Shown: positions 9,632 through 17,916, counted from the first letter of the stretch. The stretch: 39,345 bases of DNA from Cytobacillus firmus (GCF_023715565.1 NZ_JAMBOJ010000044.1:1-39345); one strand, 5' to 3'. Numbers and translations: made by a program. The notes: generated from the letters alone by a model not told the origin.

Positions 9632-9880
9632 TTATGCCGAAAGTTGAGATTCTTTCGGCTTTTTCAGTGAAATAATAATATTAAACATGATCCATACAGG
9701 CAGGAAGAGCAAGACACCAGCAGCCATCAGGCTAATCCCGCTGCTAACGAGTGCAACAGTGCCCAATCCTTTTCGGCCCTTTTTCTTTGCCATAAAGAAA
9801 GGAATAAGTCCCAGCAGAAGTCCTATAAAAAGTCTTGTCGCCAAATAGGAAATTAGATATGAAATATCATACGCGTCCAT
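9632..9880 (-). CDS. Small two-helix membrane protein of unknown function
   Basis: An 82-residue protein preceded by GGAGGAAG at good spacing and followed 6 bp later by a strong terminator, so it is a genuine single-gene unit. Two hydrophobic segments (about 14-30 and 43-72) flank a basic loop, MAKKKGRKGLG. I do not recognise the family. It lies between rpsR and yybS, where no conserved gene is expected. A 9-bp inverted repeat TTAATTGTT/AACAATTAA (9899-9926) sits just upstream and could be an operator. Confidence 0.75.
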   Translation of the reverse strand: MDAYDISYLISYLATRLFIGLLLGLIPFFMAKKKGRKGLGTVALVSSGISLMAAGVLLFLPVWIMFNIIISLKKPKESQLSA

Positions 9881-10030
9881 TTATCTTCCTCCACAGTTTT
9901 AATTGTTTATGTAATTCAACAATTAATGATACCACCGGAGAAAATAACCATAAATAGGTAATTTAAGTTATTTTTATTATATACTTCCCGAGACTTATCC
10001 TGCCGGACTTCACTTATAGCTGTCAAACAA

Positions 10031-10066
10031 AAAAAGCAGAATGGACAAGAATCCATACTGCTTTTT
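10031..10066 (-). terminator. Terminator of rpsF-ssb-rpsR
   Basis: Minus-strand AAAAAGCAG-ATGGA arm pairs with TCCAT-CTGCTTTTT (one internal mismatch), ending in a T-run, 11 bp past rpsR. Confidence 0.85.
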
Positions 10067-10076
10067 TATCAATTAA

Positions 10077-10322
<246 letters not shown>

Positions 10323-10374
10323 TTACCTCCTTTAGCTTATTATTTTATATATTTCCGTTCATAATCGGGCACTA

Positions 10375-10887
10375 TTAGAATGGCAGGTCGTCATCGGAAA
10401 TGTCGATTTGGCCGTCATTTGCGAATGGGTCCTGATCCACGCGAGTATAGTTGCCCTGATTACGATTATCCTGGCGTTGATTCTGATTGCTGTTATTTCC
10501 AAATGGGAAATCCTGATCCTTTGGACCGCCGTAGTTCGGATTACCGCCGCCCTGGCCGCCAGAACTATTCTTTGGCTCAAGGAATTGCACACTTTCAGCT
10601 TGGACTTCTGTCACGTAAACGCGCTTTCCATCCTGGCCTTCATAGCTGCGGGATTGAATCCGGCCATCTACACCTGCAAGACTTCCTTTTTTAAGGAAAT
10701 TTGCTACGTTTTCAGCTGGCTTTCTCCATACCACACAGTTGATAAAGTCTGCCTCCCGCTCACCTTGCTGATTCGTAAAAGTACGATTCACTGCAAGAGT
10801 AAATGAAGCGACAGGAACTCCGTTCGGGGTATACCGCAAATCAGGATCCTTTGTCAAACGTCCGACAAGAACAACACGGTTCATCAT
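10375..10887 (-). CDS. ssb: Single-stranded DNA-binding protein
   Basis: A 170-residue protein (numbered from [12 protein letters not shown]) with an OB-fold over about residues 1-106. A Gly/Asn/Gln-rich linker follows, then the acidic tip DISDDDLPF that recruits replication and repair partners. A TTG three codons upstream is in frame, but GAGGAG is 9 bp from the ATG chosen here; a second ATG follows immediately. It lies between rpsF and rpsR as in other Bacillaceae. Confidence 0.96.
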   Translation of the reverse strand: MMNRVVLVGRLTKDPDLRYTPNGVPVASFTLAVNRTFTNQQGEREADFINCVVWRKPAENVANFLKKGSLAGVDGRIQSRSYEGQDGKRVYVTEVQAESVQFLEPKNSSGGQGGGNPNYGGPKDQDFPFGNNSNQNQRQDNRNQGNYTRVDQDPFANDGQIDISDDDLPF

Positions 10888-10923
10888 CAGAATCAACTCC
10901 TCTCGGTAAAATGGCTATATCTA

Positions 10924-11211
10924 TTATTTTTCGTCTTTAACAACGATGTAACGGATGATGTCTTCGTTGATTTTAGCTAAACGAGTGAACTCGTCCACTG
11001 CTTTTGCTTCAGCATTAACGTTCATAAGCTGGTAGTAGCCATCGCGGAAATCATTGATTTCGTATGCAAGGCGACGCTTACCCCAATCCTTTGATTCAGA
11101 AATCTCCGCACCATTATCAGTTAAGATTGTGTTGAAACGCTCAACTAGGGCTTTTTTAGCCTCATCTTCAATGTTTGGGCGGATGATGTACATAACTTCG
11201 TACTTTCTCAT
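10924..11211 (-). CDS. rpsF: 30S ribosomal protein S6
   Basis: A 95-residue protein, [13 protein letters not shown]..., with the S6 ferredoxin-like fold and the motif [11 protein letters not shown]. It pairs with S18 on the 30S subunit. The ATG chosen has AAAGGAGGTG upstream; an upstream in-frame codon would run through the regulatory leader and was rejected. It is first in the operon, under a consensus promoter and an S6:S18-type leader. Confidence 0.97.
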   Translation of the reverse strand: MRKYEVMYIIRPNIEDEAKKALVERFNTILTDNGAEISESKDWGKRRLAYEINDFRDGYYQLMNVNAEAKAVDEFTRLAKINEDIIRYIVVKDEK

Positions 11212-11220
11212 CACTTTCAC

Positions 11221-11256
11221 CTCCTTTTGGTCTAACGGCCCACAAAGGGCAAGGAG
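11221..11256 (-). promoter_or_regulatory. S6:S18-responsive leader RNA of rpsF
   Basis: In the mRNA, CTCCTT (11251-11256) pairs with AAGGAG of the Shine-Dalgarno (11221-11226). An inner stem GCCC/GGGC closes over a short loop, and a CCG follows the inner stem (minus strand GGGCCGTTAGACC). This matches the known rpsF leader motif that binds the S6:S18 complex through a CCG element and shuts off translation. Confidence 0.75.
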
Positions 11257-11281
11257 CAATATACATTACTCACAAGTTGAA

Positions 11282-11310
11282 ATTATAGCACATTAAATAT
11301 GTAAAAGCAA
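11282..11310 (-). promoter_or_regulatory. rpsF operon sigma-A promoter
   Basis: Minus-strand TTGCTT (11305-11310), 17-bp spacer and perfect TATAAT (11282-11287), about 70 bp before rpsF. Confidence 0.85.
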
Positions 11311-11395
11311 TAACACTAGAGTGAATTGTAAGATGGAAGATTATTATGAAGGAATCATTAAAAAGGAACCCCTAAACATAGAGATCCCCAAATAA

Positions 11396-12496
11396 TTAAA
11401 CGTTAAAGCGGAAGTGCATGACATCTCCGTCTTTAACAATGTATTCTTTTCCTTCGAGGCGGACTTTTCCAGCTTCTTTTGCAGCTGTCATGTTGCCTGC
11501 AGCGACAAGGTCGTCATAGGAAACCGTTTCGGCACGGATGAAGCCTTTTTCAAAGTCGGAGTGAATAACTCCGGCACATTGAGGAGCCTTCATGCCTTTT
11601 CGGAATGTCCATGCGCGGACTTCCTGCACACCGGCTGTGAAATAAGTTGCCAGTCCAAGCAGGTTGTAGGCTGCTCTGATCAGCTGATCAAGGCCGGATT
11701 CTTCGATGCCCAGCTCCTGAAGGAACATTTCTTTTTCTTCCCCGTCAAGTTCTGCAATTTCAGATTCGATTTTTGCACAGATAACGATCACTTCCGCATT
11801 ATCCTTTGCGGCAAATTCTTTAACCTGCTGCACATATTCGTTAGAAGAAGGATCCGCTACATCATCCTCGCTTACGTTTGCCACGTATAGCACCGGCTTG
11901 ATTGTCAGCAGGTGAAGACCTTTTACAATCTTCATTTGCTCTTCTGTGAATTCAACTGTACGGGCTGGCTTATCGTTTTCGAACGCTTCTTTTAATTTTT
12001 CCAGAATTTCAAGCTCGATCACAGAATCTTTATCCTTCTGTTTAGCCAGCTTGCTCACACGGCCAATTCGCTTATCAACTGACTCAAGATCAGCCAGGAT
12101 CAATTCCAGGTTGATAACTTCGATATCATCGATCGGGTCCACTTTCCCCGCAACATGTGTAATATTGTCATCCGCAAAACAGCGGACAACCTGGCAAATG
12201 GCATCTACTTCACGGATGTGGGATAGGAATTTATTTCCAAGACCTTCCCCTTTGCTCGCACCCTTTACGATGCCGGCAATATCCGTAAATTCGAAAGCCG
12301 TTGGCACAGTCTTTTTCGGCTGAACCAATTCTGTTAATTTATTCAAACGATGATCAGGCACTTCTACAATTCCCACATTCGGGTCGATTGTACAGAACGG
12401 ATAGTTCGCAGACTCCGCTCCCGCCTGGGTAATTGCATTAAACAACGTAGACTTACCGACATTCGGCAAACCTACAATACCAGCTGTTAAAGCCAT
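11396..12496 (-). CDS. ychF: Redox-regulated ATPase YchF (Obg-related)
   Basis: A 366-residue P-loop protein that binds ribosomes and hydrolyses ATP rather than GTP by family knowledge. G1 is GLPNVGKSTLFNAIT near residue 8. The switch region FTDIAGIVKGASKGEGLGNKFL is intact, the G4 equivalent NVSE replaces NKxD, which is the YchF signature for ATP use, and the C-terminal TGS domain ends VMHFRFNV. The start is ATG at 12496 with GAGGAGTG upstream; a GTG three codons earlier lies inside that site. It has its own promoter. Confidence 0.96.
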   Translation of the reverse strand: MALTAGIVGLPNVGKSTLFNAITQAGAESANYPFCTIDPNVGIVEVPDHRLNKLTELVQPKKTVPTAFEFTDIAGIVKGASKGEGLGNKFLSHIREVDAICQVVRCFADDNITHVAGKVDPIDDIEVINLELILADLESVDKRIGRVSKLAKQKDKDSVIELEILEKLKEAFENDKPARTVEFTEEQMKIVKGLHLLTIKPVLYVANVSEDDVADPSSNEYVQQVKEFAAKDNAEVIVICAKIESEIAELDGEEKEMFLQELGIEESGLDQLIRAAYNLLGLATYFTAGVQEVRAWTFRKGMKAPQCAGVIHSDFEKGFIRAETVSYDDLVAAGNMTAAKEAGKVRLEGKEYIVKDGDVMHFRFNV

Positions 12497-12567
12497 CCAA
12501 GTCACTCCTCATTCTAATTTCATCTATAAAAAATACGATTGATTCTCATTTAAACAAGCCTCTAACA

Positions 12568-12596
12568 ATTATAGATAGTTGCCGGAGAAATGTAAA
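12568..12596 (-). promoter_or_regulatory. ychF sigma-A promoter
   Basis: Minus-strand TTTACA (12591-12596), 17-bp spacer, TATAAT (12568-12573). It lies just after the hairpin that ends the upstream operon. Confidence 0.75.
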
Positions 12597-12597
12597 G

Positions 12598-12652
12598 AAA
12601 AGGTGACAGGTACCTATACCACTTTGTCTGACTGGTATAGGTGCCTGTCACC
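12598..12652 (-). terminator. Long hairpin, probable terminator of the mscS-yyzM-yyaE operon
   Basis: A 20-bp stem with one G-T pair (12602-12621 with 12633-12652) and an 11-nt loop, followed on the minus strand by TTTTC, 7 bp after the oxidoreductase stop. The arms contain the palindromic GGTGACAGG/CCTGTCACC core, which I recall as a recurrent intergenic palindrome in Bacillus genomes. Confidence 0.65.
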
Positions 12653-12659
12653 CCTGCTA

Positions 12660-14663
12660 TTAAACCTTCTCAATATTCACAAGGCAGTCATACAAGGTGC
12701 TGCCAAGCCCGTTGTCCGATTCGCGGCTGGATGTGAGGTTATTGACGGGGCCCCCGAATTTGGCCCAGATGCCTTCATCGATATTGATGGTATCAGGATG
12801 GGCTTTTTTCATAATATGGACATAGCCCTTCATTTCCCCACGGTCATTCCATACTTTGACGTAATCGTTCTCCTGCAGCCCAAGCTTTTCGGCAATATTG
12901 TCGGCAATTTCCACCTTCGCTTTTGGCTCCGGCTTCAATAGATGATAATGCTGAGAATGGTTGGACCGGAGAGGGTGAATCGTCAGCAGGGTAAAAGGAA
13001 ACTGTTCGGCCCGCTCTTTATCAGTCCATTTGATTTCCCGGGGAAGAGCAAGTGTCAGCCTGCTTTCGGAACCCTTTCGGAACGAGGTAAATTCATATTT
13101 GCCGCTTGGCGTCTTGAACTGGCGATCTCTCCAGGGCACCGTATCAACCGGAAGCTCCATATGGTGCGAATTCCGTAAGCTATCAAGCGTAATCCCCTGC
13201 TCTTTAAGCGAACCAAGGCCCATACTGATGAATTCTTCTCTTGTAAAATCGAAATCGGTTCCGAATCCGAGTCGTTTGGCAAGCTCAGTCCATACCCATA
13301 AATCAGGCTTCGCTTCGCCTGGCGGTTCAGCCAGCTTCGGACCATGGTTGACATAGTGATGGTACATGGAAGAATAATAGAGATCTTCCTGTTCAAACAC
13401 AGTTGCAACAGGCATAACATAATCTGCCATTTTAGCCGTGTCTGTCATAAACTGCTCCATCACCACAACTGTCTCAACAGAGGCAAAAGCTTCAAGGACC
13501 CTTGAAGAGTCAGGCACCTGGGTTAAAGGATTCCCACACGTAACGAAGATCATCTTAATCTCAGGATCCTTTGCTGTTAAAATCCCTTCCGCCTGCCGCA
13601 TCATCGTAAATTGCCTAAAGGCTGTTTTCCGCTCAGGGAGGGTGAGGGCAGCCGCATCAAAGCTCTGTCCTACCTGTCTGTTGGCATAGTTGGCACCGCC
13701 GCCCGGAATCCCGATGTTGCCGCTCATGGCAATTAAAGCATCCATCAGCCTGATTGTATTCCCGCCGTTTTCGTAGCGCTGCATGCCCAGGCCAAAGAAA
13801 GTGGACACGGGGCGATCGCCATAAACCGCTGCAAGTTCGGTCATCACTTCAGCAGGCACTTCCGTTTTCTCTGCGATTTCCTCAAGCGTTACACTTTCGA
13901 GCAATTCAATCAAATCTTCAAAACCAACTGAATAGGTATCTATGAAACTTCTATCCTCCAATCCCAGACGGAGCATTTCCTTCATGATGCCAGCCGCAAG
14001 CCAGCCATCCATCCCCGGCTTGATGGAAAAATAGCGGTCCGCGATTTTACCCGTCGCATTATAAATCGGATCAATCACATATAATTTGGCACCCTGTTTC
14101 TTTGCCTCCTGCAGCCTTTGATACAGATGCATATTGGTACGGGCAACATTTCTGCCCCAGACGACAATGTGCCTGCTGTTTAAAATATCCGCTGGCCCAT
14201 GGCTGTAAGAGTCACCAAAATCCTGGCTTTGAGCCTCGATGCCGGCTCCCCAGCAGATTGATCCTACTAATTCAGTCACACCGCCATAGCAGTTGAAAAA
14301 ACGCTGATCCAGGTTGGTCAGCAAACCGCCATTGGCATAATCATGACTATGAAGAATTGAGGTGGTTCCAGCTGTTTCTTTTAGCTCCTTCATTTTCAGG
14401 GAAATATCGTGCAAGGCCTGCTCCCAGGAAATAGGCACAAATTCTCCATTTACCTTTTTCAGCGGATGAATCAGGCGCTCCGGAGAATTCGTTCTGCTTT
14501 CAAGCATTCTGCCGCGGCCGCAAATTTTTCCCTTTGTGATCGGATGGTCCGGATCGCCATCTACCTTTGTTACCTGACCGTCATCCACGGTTACCTGAAA
14601 ACCGCAGCTGTCCCAGCAATTAAGGGGACAGGCTGACTTGAATGTTTGTGCCACCAACCTCAT
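12660..14663 (-). CDS. yyaE: Molybdopterin oxidoreductase (YyaE-like, DMSO reductase/formate dehydrogenase family)
   Basis: A 667-residue catalytic subunit. The N-terminus has Cys12, Cys16, Cys20 and Cys48, the ligand pattern for one [4Fe-4S] cluster. Molybdopterin-binding segments follow (GICWGAGIEAQ-like region, VVWGRNVARTNMH, FGLGMQRYENGG, MIFVTCGNPLTQ), and a C-terminal dinucleotide-binding domain starts near FPFTLLTIHPLRSNHS. No Tat signal is visible, so it is probably cytoplasmic. The substrate is unknown. It matches B. subtilis yyaE in position. The ATG is close to GGAGGGAG, so the GTG three codons in is a possible alternative start. It is transcribed with yyzM and the MscS gene. Confidence 0.9.
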   Translation of the reverse strand: MRLVAQTFKSACPLNCWDSCGFQVTVDDGQVTKVDGDPDHPITKGKICGRGRMLESRTNSPERLIHPLKKVNGEFVPISWEQALHDISLKMKELKETAGTTSILHSHDYANGGLLTNLDQRFFNCYGGVTELVGSICWGAGIEAQSQDFGDSYSHGPADILNSRHIVVWGRNVARTNMHLYQRLQEAKKQGAKLYVIDPIYNATGKIADRYFSIKPGMDGWLAAGIMKEMLRLGLEDRSFIDTYSVGFEDLIELLESVTLEEIAEKTEVPAEVMTELAAVYGDRPVSTFFGLGMQRYENGGNTIRLMDALIAMSGNIGIPGGGANYANRQVGQSFDAAALTLPERKTAFRQFTMMRQAEGILTAKDPEIKMIFVTCGNPLTQVPDSSRVLEAFASVETVVVMEQFMTDTAKMADYVMPVATVFEQEDLYYSSMYHHYVNHGPKLAEPPGEAKPDLWVWTELAKRLGFGTDFDFTREEFISMGLGSLKEQGITLDSLRNSHHMELPVDTVPWRDRQFKTPSGKYEFTSFRKGSESRLTLALPREIKWTDKERAEQFPFTLLTIHPLRSNHSQHYHLLKPEPKAKVEIADNIAEKLGLQENDYVKVWNDRGEMKGYVHIMKKAHPDTINIDEGIWAKFGGPVNNLTSSRESDNGLGSTLYDCLVNIEKV

Positions 14664-14681
14664 CTCCCTCCAGTTTGTTTC

Positions 14682-14879
14682 TTATTCCTCATGCTTAACA
14701 AGAATTTTCTTCATTTTGCGGGCGAATTCCCTTCTTGGGATCATCACGCTGTGTCCGCAGCCTTCACATTTAATGCGGATATCTGCTCCCATCCGAATGA
14801 TTTTCCATTTATTTACCCCGCATGGGTGAGGCTTTTTCATTTCCACGACATCATGTAAATCAAATTCTTTTTGTTCCAT
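14682..14879 (-). CDS. yyzM: DUF951 family small protein (YyzM)
   Basis: A 65-residue protein with the DUF951 pattern: DLHDVVEMKKPHPCGVNKWKI, then a CEGCG motif, suggesting a small zinc-ribbon-like fold (Cys20, plus the Cys pair near 39-42). Function is unknown. It starts 2 bp after the MscS gene stop and ends 18 bp before yyaE, so all three form an operon. Confidence 0.9.
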   Translation of the reverse strand: MEQKEFDLHDVVEMKKPHPCGVNKWKIIRMGADIRIKCEGCGHSVMIPRREFARKMKKILVKHEE

Positions 14880-14881
14880 AT

Positions 14882-15772
14882 TTATCCCTCCGCATTCAGC
14901 TTTTCGTAATCCTGTTCATTCCGTGTGTACATCACAAGGCGCGGGAACGGAATTTCAATGCCATGCTCATCTAAACAAAGCTTAATTTCCTTCCGCAGCT
15001 GGCGCGCTATATAAAAATGCCTCATTGGCAATGTCTCCGAAACAACTCTCAGAACCACTTCCGAAGCAGCCAGGTTCTGAACCCCAAGAATTTCCGGTGT
15101 TTTCACCATATCCTCATACTTCTCAGGCAGCTTCTCAAACAGCTCCTGCAAAACCTTTTCAGCTTTAACAATATCGCCTTCATACGAAATCTTGACATCC
15201 ACAAATGCCACACTATTATTTAATGAAAAATTGGTCACCTGCATAATGCTTCCGTTGGGGAGGATGTGAACCTCACCCGTCCAATTCTTAATCTTCGTCG
15301 TCCGAAGCCCGATTTCTTCCACAGTACCTTCAAATTGATCAACCCGGATATAATCCCCAACCGAAAACTGATCTTCGAAAATAATGAAAAACCCGGTGAT
15401 AATATCCTTTACAAGGCTCTGTGCCCCAAACCCGACAGCCAACCCGACGATTCCGGCACCTGCCAAAAGGGCTTTTACATCAATTGTCAGCACCGATAAG
15501 ATCATGATCGCCGCAACGAAAAACACCACATAAGTGAGCATATTCTCCAGCAGCTTCAAAAGGGTGGCTTCCCTGCGCTCTGAGATTCGCAGCCTGGACG
15601 GTGTTCTCAGCTTAAAAATATTGCGGATCGCCAGCTTCCCGATCCTGATCAGGATGCCCGTCACAATCAGAATGGCCACAATCTTAAAAACACTTTCCCC
15701 GATCGTGACCCAGGTTTCTTCATTCGAAATCTTATCTATCATACTGTGCATCATAATTTCAATAGGACTCAT
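14882..15772 (-). CDS. MscS-family small-conductance mechanosensitive channel
   Basis: A 296-residue membrane channel that opens under membrane tension to release solutes on osmotic downshock. Three hydrophobic segments lie at about 26-44, 73-93 and 97-120; the last contains the glycine/alanine-rich pore helix ALLAGAGIVGLAVGFGAQSLVKD typical of MscS. It leads into the beta domain FIIFEDQFSVGDYIRV and the C-terminal cytoplasmic cage. The ATG follows AGGTGA. It is first of an operon with yyzM and yyaE. Confidence 0.93.
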   Translation of the reverse strand: MSPIEIMMHSMIDKISNEETWVTIGESVFKIVAILIVTGILIRIGKLAIRNIFKLRTPSRLRISERREATLLKLLENMLTYVVFFVAAIMILSVLTIDVKALLAGAGIVGLAVGFGAQSLVKDIITGFFIIFEDQFSVGDYIRVDQFEGTVEEIGLRTTKIKNWTGEVHILPNGSIMQVTNFSLNNSVAFVDVKISYEGDIVKAEKVLQELFEKLPEKYEDMVKTPEILGVQNLAASEVVLRVVSETLPMRHFYIARQLRKEIKLCLDEHGIEIPFPRLVMYTRNEQDYEKLNAEG

Positions 15773-15805
15773 GGTTTCACCTGCTCATTTTTAGTGAATA
15801 TAGAG

Positions 15806-15866
15806 AAGCGGAAGGCGCCCGCTTATCGGCAACAAGCTTAGAACCGATAGCCGATGGCGCAGGACA
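15806..15866. repeat. Dispersed Bacillus-type intergenic repeat
   Basis: The segment starts GAAGCGGAAGGCGCCCGC and folds on itself: GCGCC with GGCGC and TATCGG with CCGATA. I recall this AAGCGGAAGGCGCC-type sequence as a recurrent non-coding repeat in Bacillus genomes. It lies in the 345-bp gap between the MscS gene and yyaC. Confidence 0.5.
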
Positions 15867-16025
15867 GTTATCGCATTCAAAATTTCCAGTCTTTATCTTG
15901 AATGAATTATACTGCATCTCGCCCCTCAGTGCGAATCCCTCTGTAAAACAAAATTATTTTATCAATTTTTCTCATGGCTTAACAGTTAAAAAACCGGTTG
16001 TTTAGCGATTAAATAATACAGGTAT

Positions 16026-16055
16026 GTATAGATTACACTAAAATTCCGTATACTG
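16026..16055 (+). promoter_or_regulatory. Candidate forespore (sigma-F/sigma-G-like) promoter of yyaC
   Basis: GTATA (16026-16030), 15-bp spacer, CCGTATACTG (16046-16055). The -35 matches GYATA. The -10 keeps A, A, H and T of GGNNANAHTR but lacks the GG. Forespore expression is expected for yyaC, but the match is imperfect. Confidence 0.3.
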
Positions 16056-16117
16056 TTAAAAACGTATAAATACTTGTTTTTCGGGCATGGCAAGGATTAA
16101 AGAGGGAGTGGACCTAT

Positions 16118-16747
16118 ATGAACTTCAAACCAAACTTGTTTGATAAAAAAGGCGGTGCTTCTGCCAGAATCTCGCATGAAGATACAAACTCTGCAGAAAA
16201 ATTGGCTGCTGAATTGAAGAATATTCTGCCTGCAGGCATCGGCAGCCGTCCCATCGTTTTTGTCTGCATAGGCACAGACCGCTCTACAGGCGATTCATTA
16301 GGTCCGCTGGTCGGTACGCTACTTGAGGAAAAATCCATGTCATCTTTCCATGTATACGGAACACTGGAGGACCCGATCCATGCCGTCAACCTGGAAGATA
16401 AATTGAACGAAATCAAAAAGAAGCACTTTAATCCCTTTATCATCGGAATCGATGCCTGCCTCGGCCGCATAAAAAGTGTCGGAGTCATTCAAATAGGGGA
16501 AGGCCCGGTCAAACCGGGAGCGGGAGTCAATAAAGATCTGCCGGAAGTAGGGGACATGCACATCACCGGTATCGTCAATGTCAGCGGATTCATGGAATTC
16601 TTCGTCCTCCAGAACACCAGACTCAATCTCGTCCTGAAAATGGCGAAAACCATCGCGGATGGCATCTATGAAGCCAGCCAGACCCACCAGACAGCGCCGG
16701 CATGGCCGGCATTTAAGTGGGAACTGAACCGTGAACAAACACCTTAA
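16118..16747 (+). CDS. yyaC: Spore protease YyaC (DUF1256, GPR-like)
   Basis: A 209-residue sporulation protein. The core VFVCIGTDRSTGDSLGPLVGT, DPIHAVNLEDKL and IGIDACLGR motifs match YyaC/DUF1256, which is related to the germination protease GPR; the aspartates in GTDRSTGD and GIDACL are candidate catalytic residues. Its substrate is not established. The ATG follows GAGGGAGTGG. It is the only complete gene left of dnaA on the plus strand, against the direction of replication, and is a single-gene unit with its own terminator. Confidence 0.93.
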   Translation: MNFKPNLFDKKGGASARISHEDTNSAEKLAAELKNILPAGIGSRPIVFVCIGTDRSTGDSLGPLVGTLLEEKSMSSFHVYGTLEDPIHAVNLEDKLNEIKKKHFNPFIIGIDACLGRIKSVGVIQIGEGPVKPGAGVNKDLPEVGDMHITGIVNVSGFMEFFVLQNTRLNLVLKMAKTIADGIYEASQTHQTAPAWPAFKWELNREQTP

Positions 16748-16757
16748 TGAATAAGGC

Positions 16758-16783
16758 AAACCGCAGGGGATCTGCGGTTTTTT
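16758..16783 (+). terminator. yyaC terminator
   Basis: AACCGCAG (16759-16766) pairs with CTGCGGTT (16772-16779), followed by T's, 11 bp past the stop. Confidence 0.9.
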
Positions 16784-16855
16784 GTTGAGCGGGGAGGGGG
16801 GATGGTGCATTCATCTGACGAAGAATTGTGGCAAATGTAAGATATAATTTGAAAC

Positions 16856-16960
16856 TTGTTAGATAAACTTCAATACTTGCTAGATAAATACATATACATG
16901 CTAGATAAAACCCAAAACTTGCTAGATAAATTCACAAATCTGTTAGATAAACCTCCAAGC
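16856..16960 (+). repeat. Five 21-bp direct repeats (heptad LLDK array)
   Basis: Exactly five 21-bp units share the core TG(C/T)TAGATAAA at fixed phase (starts 16856, 16877, 16898, 16919, 16940). Read on the plus strand they encode heptads [ML]LDKxxx inside an 84-codon frame (TTG start at 16856 to 17110), but that frame lacks a ribosome-binding site and its tail looks like non-coding sequence. I treat it as a repeat, not a supported gene. Confidence 0.85.
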
Positions 16961-17106
16961 ACTTTCTTTTTCCCGGAAAAACAGCTGAATCTCGTACACT
17001 TGACTCGCAAATTCGCGCAGTTCCAGCAAGTTTTAACACCGTTCCGGCATAAAAAAATGCACCGCAAGCACACCATCATCCGTGCTCACGATGCACATAA
17101 CCTCAC

Positions 17107-17820
17107 CTAAAAATAAACCCCATAAAAATAAACAACTGACACTATAATCCCTGTTACCACAATTCCCGGAAGCAGGTTCGCCACGCGAATTTTCGTAATG
17201 CCTGTCAAATTCAGCCCAATCGCAAAAATCATGATTCCGCCTGTTGCGGTCATTTCCTTGATAAAGCTGTCCATCAGAAGCTGGGGGACAAACCGGTCGA
17301 TTTGGGTGGCAAATAGGGCAATGAGTCCTTCATATAGCATCACCGGAAAAGCTGAAAAGAGCACACCGATCCCTAATGTAGTCGTTAAGATGAGGGAGGT
17401 GAAGCCGTCAATAATCGATTTGGTATAAAGAACCGAGTGATCGCCGCGGATGCCGCTGTCAAGTGCCCCAATTATGGCCATAGCACCAATGACAAAGATC
17501 AGTGTAGCCGTTACGAAGCCCTGCGAAATGCTGCCCTGGCCTTTCGAGCCAATTTTGCTTTCAAGCCAATCGCCAAGCTTATTGAGCTTATCTTCGAGAG
17601 CAAAATACTCTCCAATCACCGTTCCGAACACAAGGCTCAAAATCACCACGAGGAAATTCTCGCTTTTAAATCCCATTTGCAGGCCGAGCACCATAACTGC
17701 AAGACCAATTGCCTGCATGACAGTTCCCTTCATACTTTCGGGAATGCGATGGAGCAATTTCCCGAGCAGTGTTCCAATAATAATCAATAATCCATTCACA
17801 AGTGTACCCAGCAGAAACAT
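17107..17820 (-). CDS. DUF554 family membrane protein
   Basis: A 237-residue protein with about six or seven membrane segments, starting MFLLGTLVNGLLIIIGTLLG, typical of DUF554 (YqgA-like). The GTVIGE segment near residue 76 and the GALDSGIRGDHSVLYTKSIIDGF region are the conserved parts. Function is unknown. AAGGTGAAG precedes the ATG chosen here; an in-frame ATG 8 codons upstream has no site. It sits between the heptad repeat and the MITE-like element, and is not part of the conserved origin gene order. Confidence 0.88.
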   Translation of the reverse strand: MFLLGTLVNGLLIIIGTLLGKLLHRIPESMKGTVMQAIGLAVMVLGLQMGFKSENFLVVILSLVFGTVIGEYFALEDKLNKLGDWLESKIGSKGQGSISQGFVTATLIFVIGAMAIIGALDSGIRGDHSVLYTKSIIDGFTSLILTTTLGIGVLFSAFPVMLYEGLIALFATQIDRFVPQLLMDSFIKEMTATGGIMIFAIGLNLTGITKIRVANLLPGIVVTGIIVSVVYFYGVYF

Positions 17821-17916
17821 ACTCTTCACCTTATTATTTCGCATTGCGAATTATTTTCTTTTAAAATTAAGGCTCCTTTCGTATAAATTGTTGTTTTTCG
17901 CTTATCAATGTTGTCC

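Noticed and set aside
11340..11395. Terminator after ychF
   Set aside because: The GGGGATC and GGGGTTCC segments on the minus strand do not pair with each other. No convincing hairpin was found.
12530..12560. Fur-box-like GAGAATCAATC before ychF
   Set aside because: It matches only one half of the 7-1-7 Fur motif and ychF is not expected to respond to iron.
16856..17110. 84-codon reading frame over the heptad repeat as a gene
   Set aside because: The start is a TTG inside the first repeat with no ribosome site, and the tail after the repeat shows no coding-like character. Kept as a repeat instead.
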